DNA from: Nymphaea colorata
Taxonomy: Eukaryota; Streptophyta; Magnoliopsida; Nymphaeales; Nymphaeaceae
Assembly (NCBI RefSeq): GCF_008831285.2
Contig: NC_045147.1
Location: forward strand, 20,774,581-20,838,580
Direction of reading: 5' to 3'
Length of the DNA stretch: 64,000 nt
The notes beneath the pieces were generated by a model, which was not told where the DNA came from, ran no database searches, and worked only from the letters and a program-made list of their open reading frames with translations. The position numbers were made by a program, and so were the translations under genes. This document shows positions 58,701 through 64,000 of this stretch, piece after piece. Numbering within the stretch: the stretch's first letter is position 1; each line of letters begins with the position of its first letter.

Positions 58701-61100
58701 TGGTTGAAAACTACTGTTTCCTGACTACCTGCTATCGACCGGAGGCGATGATGTAATGAAAGTTGCAGATGGTGTTGATTTAAAACACATGAGAAGCTTG
58801 TTTTTGCCATTATTGATCACGATTTGACATCCGCGTCCATTTTGTCTCATACCAATGCTTATAAAGGGATTAAGATATTATAAGTTTTTTGTTTAAAAAG
58901 ATTTTTCTTTTTTATCTTTTTAATGCAAGTGGACAAAGTTAAAATGAGCAGATATAAGAAGTTTGTGTCCTCCTTGCTCAAAATAGAGAACCCAGTTACG
59001 ATTAAAGCACTGCAGCATAACAATCAAAGATATATATATATATATACTTCGTTGTGCTAGTAAGTGGGAGAAATACAGAAGTTGAACCTCATGTTTTGCA
59101 TGGCAAACCAGTTTATGAGTGTTTAAGTCTGACCTGATTCTCAATCTGATACACTATAATCAACTCAAGATCCGAATCAAGCAAACTTAACCTTGTTCTA
59201 GGACTCGGTGGTTCGGTAATTTTTTTTGGCTTTGCATCAGAGATCCACACCACCAGATTGCTATTTGAACATATATATACAAGAGGGTTCCACCCCAACC
59301 AAATGAAAAAAATATATATATAGTGTAAAATTTGATTTTTTTTTTTGTTTCTATGTGTTTTTTTAGTGTGAATTAAGTTTGACCCTACCCAAATCCAACC
59401 CACAAAACCGAGCCCCCATTTGGCTCACCTCTGAAGAAAATCTTGGCTCCTTCCCCAATTGTTTTCTTAATGGACACTCTTAATCTAAAAAGGAAACTGT
59501 GGTTGGCCACTAATCAAAGTGACTAAGCAAGCTTAAAGTGCTCGAATTGTCGCATATCGTTGCTTAGAGTCTTGCCAACCTCCTAGGCCAAACCAATAGA
59601 GCTTAAGATTCAAAATTTTGCCAATCAATGAACAAAATGTTCTTCTTCACAAGTGCCTTTTAAGAGATACATCAATCCTATGAGCTTACTAAAAAAGTGG
59701 CATCAACTGGATTCACCTTATAATGTTGGAAAACCACCTTGGTCGTCAGTCCTTTTGGGTTTTTTTAGCTCTCAATATGAATATCTCAATATCAACAAGT
59801 TCATTTTTTCTTCTCTCTTGTATCGTCTAACAAAGAAAGATATCATAGAAAGTTATTTCATGGATCTGAATTAAATAAAGTATATGGGTCCTCTCATTAG
59901 TTAAAAAAATATACCACACCTAAATCTAACTGAGGTAATGTGCAAGAGTTGAGGTGCCTGAGGTAATATGGAGTGGTTCAGGAACTCAACCATAAAAAAG
60001 GAGATTCTAGTTGCAAGTTATCAAATGAAAGAAGTTTGATGTTCATGCACCCATTGTTTGACATATTCGCTTTGGGTGAGTGGATGCTATTCGAAGAAGA
60101 GTTGAAGCCCCTCTTCTTTGTGTCGTCCTCAAAGTTTAAGGCTGCGTCAGGATTTTGGTGGACTAGTAGTACACCTATCAACTAAAGTGCCACAAATTGC
60201 AGCTTAAAAAAGCAACGCTCACAATAGTAAAAACAGACCTCTCACCAGCCCGCCAACCTGACCCACTATGACGTATTTGTCGGGGAATTGTGCCTATTCA
60301 CTTGCTTGCACAGGAAAGTAGAGAAAAAATTGAACTCGGTGGATAAATACATGGAACATCAGCAACTATAAAATAAAAAAATATCCCAACCATTAAATTG
60401 CACCTTTAGATGGTCATCATAAACACAAAACACAAAACATTCTTCGCTATTTTTCCAGGTTTATTATGCAGGTCAATCAAACAGTAGAAAAAGAAGTCTG
60501 GAAAAATTTATCCTGACCATTAAACACAAGATGAATTGGGAATGAAGAAAATAAGTCCACTTCCACCCTATTCAAGAAAATTCTATTCAAGAAAATTCTT
60601 TTTAGGCAAAAAAAATTCTTAATTTTTTTTGCCTGTGGCCATAAAACGGGTCCTAAGGGATTGGATCCGGATAGATGTAACTATTACCGGAACCGACTAT
60701 TCGAGTAAGAGAAAACCTAAGCCATACCGTATTATCTGATTATTAATACGGTTGACAACCCAGCCAGGGATGGTCGGTGCATCTGGTTCCGGATCTTTAT
60801 CCAGACCCTATCAAAGTCGGGTCCGACCCGAACGTGGACGACCACAACGAGGCTCTCCCCCCGGACAACGCGATAGCGCGCGAAACTGTTCCGCAGGATC
60901 GACTTGATTTTTCAATGACCGAAAAGCCCCTGGGTTCTACCGTGTTGCCAAGTCTCTGCCGTGTTCTTCGCTGTCGTCTTTAGAAGGTGGAAATCACCAA
61001 GATTCCCGGATTTGTTTCAGTTTTTCGACGTTCGGGACGTTCTTCCGAAGAGGTCGTAGAGGACGGAACGAGGGAGTCCCTGTTATGTCCTTGACCACAG
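55720..61100. other. Intergenic spacer
   Basis: No gene was recognised. It contains AT-rich DNA, a fragment of a dispersed repeat with ACCCATACC-type motifs (about 57690-57770), and a GC-richer patch at about 58060-58130 with a short frame (MQSWLCSLSSAVGHRR) that has no family support. It also holds a short (TA)n at about 59030-59045, a repeat end related to the element at 30341 (about 59405-59455), and GGGTCCGACCCG-type motifs at about 60790-60835. The minus-strand frame at 58475-58810 (111 codons) has no recognisable domain. Confidence 0.5.
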
Positions 61101-61170
61101 AATCAATTGCATTTTCGTCATTTCATATTCTTTTTGTTCATCCTATTTACGTACGAGCCCCCTCGGTTGG

Positions 61171-61268
61171 TATAAACAGAATTTGTTATTTGTTGCGTAT
61201 TTTTTGTTCCTCTCTCAGTCTCTCTCTCTCTCTCTCTCTGAAATTCTCCGGCGTCGTCGTCTCCAGGG
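61171..61268 (+). promoter_or_regulatory. TATA box and CT-rich leader of the right-edge gene
   Basis: TATAAAC at 61171-61177 is followed about 30 bases later by a probable transcription start. A (CT)n run at about 61218-61240 lies within the leader, 28 bases before ATG 61269. Confidence 0.5.
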
Positions 61269-61487
61269 ATGGCGTATCGGAGAAGGCACTCCGCGAAATC
61301 GTATCCAACGTTCGCGGATGACCCTCCGTCGTCGCCCACTGGAGAAGATGGTTCATCGTTGGCCGCGGCGGCGATCCGAGCGTCGGCCCTGCGCCGGGGC
61401 TTGTCTTTATCGTCGGCCCATGGAGGGTCCGTCCTTTCCTCGAGTTACAGGGACTCGCCGGAGCATAGGGCGACCGAAATGCAGCAG
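61269..61487 (+). CDS. First coding exon of an unrecognised plant protein (partial; continues beyond the window)
   Basis: Seventy-three codons from MAYRRRHSAKSYPTFADD through SSLAAAAIRASALRRG and SLSSAHGGSVLSSSYRDSPE to MQQ, then a GTCAGT donor at 61488. The start is supported by a TATA box, a CT-rich leader and a purine at -3. GC content rises sharply across the exon, as in a true coding exon. The Arg-rich start with AIRAS and LSSAYG-like blocks resembles the N-terminus of a conserved plant protein of unknown function that I recall only loosely, so no name is given. No second exon was found in the remaining 2.5 kb. Confidence 0.65.
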
Positions 61488-63079
61488 GTCAGTTATCCCT
61501 TTCGTTTCGTTCTTCTGTGTTGAGTCGTGGTCTTTTGCATGGTTTCCGGTGTAATCGGCTGGGATTTTTTAGTGAACGCGTGGATGTAGCCGGTTTTCGA
61601 TGAAGTGCGTCCGGTCTTTGACGAGTTTTGGCGGGAAAGCTGGAGTTACGTCCGATTGTTATAAGGAGCCGGATATGAACCGAGTTTCTTATTCGTTCTT
61701 GGAATGATAAAATGGAAAACTTAAATCTCGCGGTGGTTTTGTTGTGAATCATGACAAGTTTGAAGCAGATAGAATGCGTTCGGCTCTCCTCTCATGCCAT
61801 TTCTTGCTCTCGTATAGATTGGTTGTTTGGATCGTGCATTGGCAGACCTGATTATGTCTTTTCTTCTCATTGAGACAATTTAGATGATCTTGTCGTAGAT
61901 GCTGCACCTACTATACGCAATTAAGCGCCATTCCCGGCTACAACTGATTATCCTTTTTCATTTCGAGGGCAGCGTATTGATTGTTTGATTTTGTGATAGG
62001 TTGACACTTTTCCTTTCTCGTTTTCTTTCTTGCATCAGATGCTCCTTTTTATAAAAGTGCGCATCCGACTGTATCGGATCCCGTAAGTAGATAAATGCAT
62101 ATTTGTGCGTAGATTCATTCCTACGTGTATTATTTTATCAAGGGCATTTGGAGTATGCATCAGTTGCCAAACTTCTTTTCCCCTCTCTGTCATTTGCTTT
62201 TGAGGAATTTTTATTGTGTTCAACACTTTGCCTCAAGTATTCGCTCTTCTAGAGTTGAAATGCGATCTTTACCTAGAACTGCCAAACCAGATTGCAGAAT
62301 GGAATATTTTTACGACATTTAACGTTTGACGTTATGTTGTCATGCCGCAGATACGGTGAATGGCCGGCAAAATGACATGAGATTTATACAGCGGAACATT
62401 TGGCCTCTATTTATTAGGCTGGTAAATAGAGAACGAACTTTAGAACTTAAGCTGTTCCATTGTACTCGTGGCCACTGTAATTACCTGTTCCACTCTCACA
62501 TTTGGTTTGGGCTTTGAGTGTGGCGGAACTCAAGTGGCTCTTTAGCAGTTTTTTAGTTTCAACTTCAAAACAATAAAAACCAGGTCAACTAATCACTTAA
62601 ATAGTCTTCTTATAAGTCACTCAAAATTGTTCTCAATCTTAATTAGAAGACTAAACTTTTTAAAATGGAGCGTCACAGCCACTGTGGAGTGTGGAGTTGA
62701 ACATGAGAATTTTACATGACAACCACCATTTGTGTATTTTTATGATCATTAATTGCTAAAAAAATACATTCGAAAATAAGAGATGGTCAAGGTTGTCAGG
62801 ATGCGGAAGTTAATTGCGTTGCTTATAGAAAGGATGTTTGGAATATGATGTGTATGACGTGGCAAAATCTGGCGTTTTGTTTTGTTTTTCGGGACATGTA
62901 ATTGCGGAAAAATTGTGGGAAGAATATATAATATATGTATTTGTATACATCTTATATATAATTTATATAAAATTCTCCAGCCATCCACCCATCCAGGCCT
63001 CACAGCACCCAACTCAATGATGCATTTGGGCTGCATGCTGTGAGGGCTGGCCAGAAGAATCGAAGATTCTTCTCTCTCT

Positions 63080-63137
<58 letters not shown>

Positions 63138-64000
63138 CTACTATACAGTTTTTTGGGAAGAGATTTGACATGTGTTGTTTTGCAATTCTTTTTTTAGAAG
63201 ATAATTACCATATCATTGACGTTTGTTCATGCAAGGCCTCACATTTAGGTCGGATTAATTCTACAATCTCTATACGATCACATTCATCATAAGCATCTTG
63301 CAATCACTGGAAAATTCAGATAGAATTTTCTGCATCATATATATGTGAGGATTATGTCAACTGATTAACCGTTCAATCAACTTACTTAATGGTTAATAAA
63401 GTATTACCAGCGAACTTATTTTTCCAAAAATATAAATCACATGTATTTTTATTAAAAAAAGTAAATTTTGAAAGTGACTTATTATTAATAATTAATCAAA
63501 TTGATCGAACATTTTGTAAATGAATTCATATAGTCACCATTTTTGTTAATCTACAAAATTCTATAGCTATTGCAGTGGGGATTCCCCCACTAACAGCTGC
63601 CCGGTGCACGTGCGTGAGGGTTCAACTCCTGACTGGTTTTATTACCTCACCTCCCCATCTAACATTTTTCACTAACCTTTTTTTAAGCATCCTTATGAAC
63701 GTACCTGATCTTTGGATATTATCTTTACATGTAAGACATTATGAATATAAAAAAAAATAATATTTATTGATGTCTAAATAAAATTTTATAAGATTTTAGG
63801 TCAATTGTCTGAAGTTTTGTTTATGAAAGTGCTCTTTCATGTCCAGACATAATTTAATTTCAATTTTATTATTTTAAAGATGCAAACCACATCTGCTTGA
63901 TACTTAATAAAAAAAAAAAAAAACCTTACACATAAAAGGTGTGGTAAAACCAATCTCGGGAAGGAATTAGCATAATGTGTTTCCCATATGGTTGCATATT
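61488..64000 (+). other. Intron 1 of the right-edge gene (to the window end)
   Basis: T/A-rich with no convincing exon. A TTGCATCAG acceptor-like site near 62038 leads into a frame that does not stay open meaningfully. A (TA)n array sits at 63083-63136, and a weak box-B-like GGTTCAACTCC at about 63620. Further exons should lie beyond 64000, or the gene could be truncated; the window cannot decide. Confidence 0.45.
63083..63136. repeat. (TA)n microsatellite
   Basis: Alternating TA run of 54 bases, preceded by a short TC run. Confidence 0.95.

Noticed and set aside
58475-58810. 111-codon minus-strand frame
   Set aside because: No recognisable domain, no splice partners, no promoter signals, and AT-rich surroundings.

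Overview
This is nuclear DNA of a flowering plant. The evidence is spliced genes with GT-AG introns that give full-length plant proteins, a MIR319 locus, a PLS-class pentatricopeptide gene, CT/GA-rich leaders, long AT/GA microsatellites, and relics of tRNA-derived SINEs, inverted-repeat elements and an LTR retrotransposon. The lineage within angiosperms cannot be fixed from this window; nothing points to a grass. No bacterial, organellar or viral segment was seen.

Layout. 1-1600: first two coding exons of CBSX3 (minus strand, 3' end off the window) with a spliced CT-rich leader. 3765-7640: a RING-H2 ubiquitin ligase gene (minus) with one coding exon and a separate leader exon. 7650-12600: repeat-rich spacer with (AT)n tracts and SINEs. 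12758-18856: a nine-exon bromodomain protein gene (plus, 664 aa reconstructed). 18857-21279: spacer with an orphan TATA-bearing exon-like segment. 21280-28198: a six-exon zeta-crystallin type quinone oxidoreductase gene (plus, 346 aa, C-terminal peroxisomal signal). 30702-32546: an intronless E-class PPR gene (minus). 34313-38184: ATG18a-type autophagy gene (minus, four coding exons, 423 aa, plus a leader exon). 38650-51240: about 12.6 kb without a protein gene, full of transposon relics, including an inverted-repeat-bounded element with a 71-bp tandem array and an LTR/primer-binding-site remnant. 51250-55300: a non-coding locus holding a complete MIR319 foldback. 55511-55717: an orphan exon-like reading frame. 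61269 onward: first exon of an unrecognised plant protein whose remainder lies beyond the window.

The genes do not form a functional cluster. They cover mitochondrial redox regulation (CBSX3), ubiquitin ligation, chromatin reading, peroxisomal redox, organellar RNA processing, autophagy and microRNA control of TCP factors. The least obvious gene is MIR319, which no protein reading frame reveals. I did not find a convincing undescribed system. The points most worth checking are the MIR319 transcript structure, the 71-bp array, the perfect 24-bp inverted repeat in an oxidoreductase intron, and the two orphan exon-like segments. All exon boundaries were placed by eye from frame continuity and splice signals.
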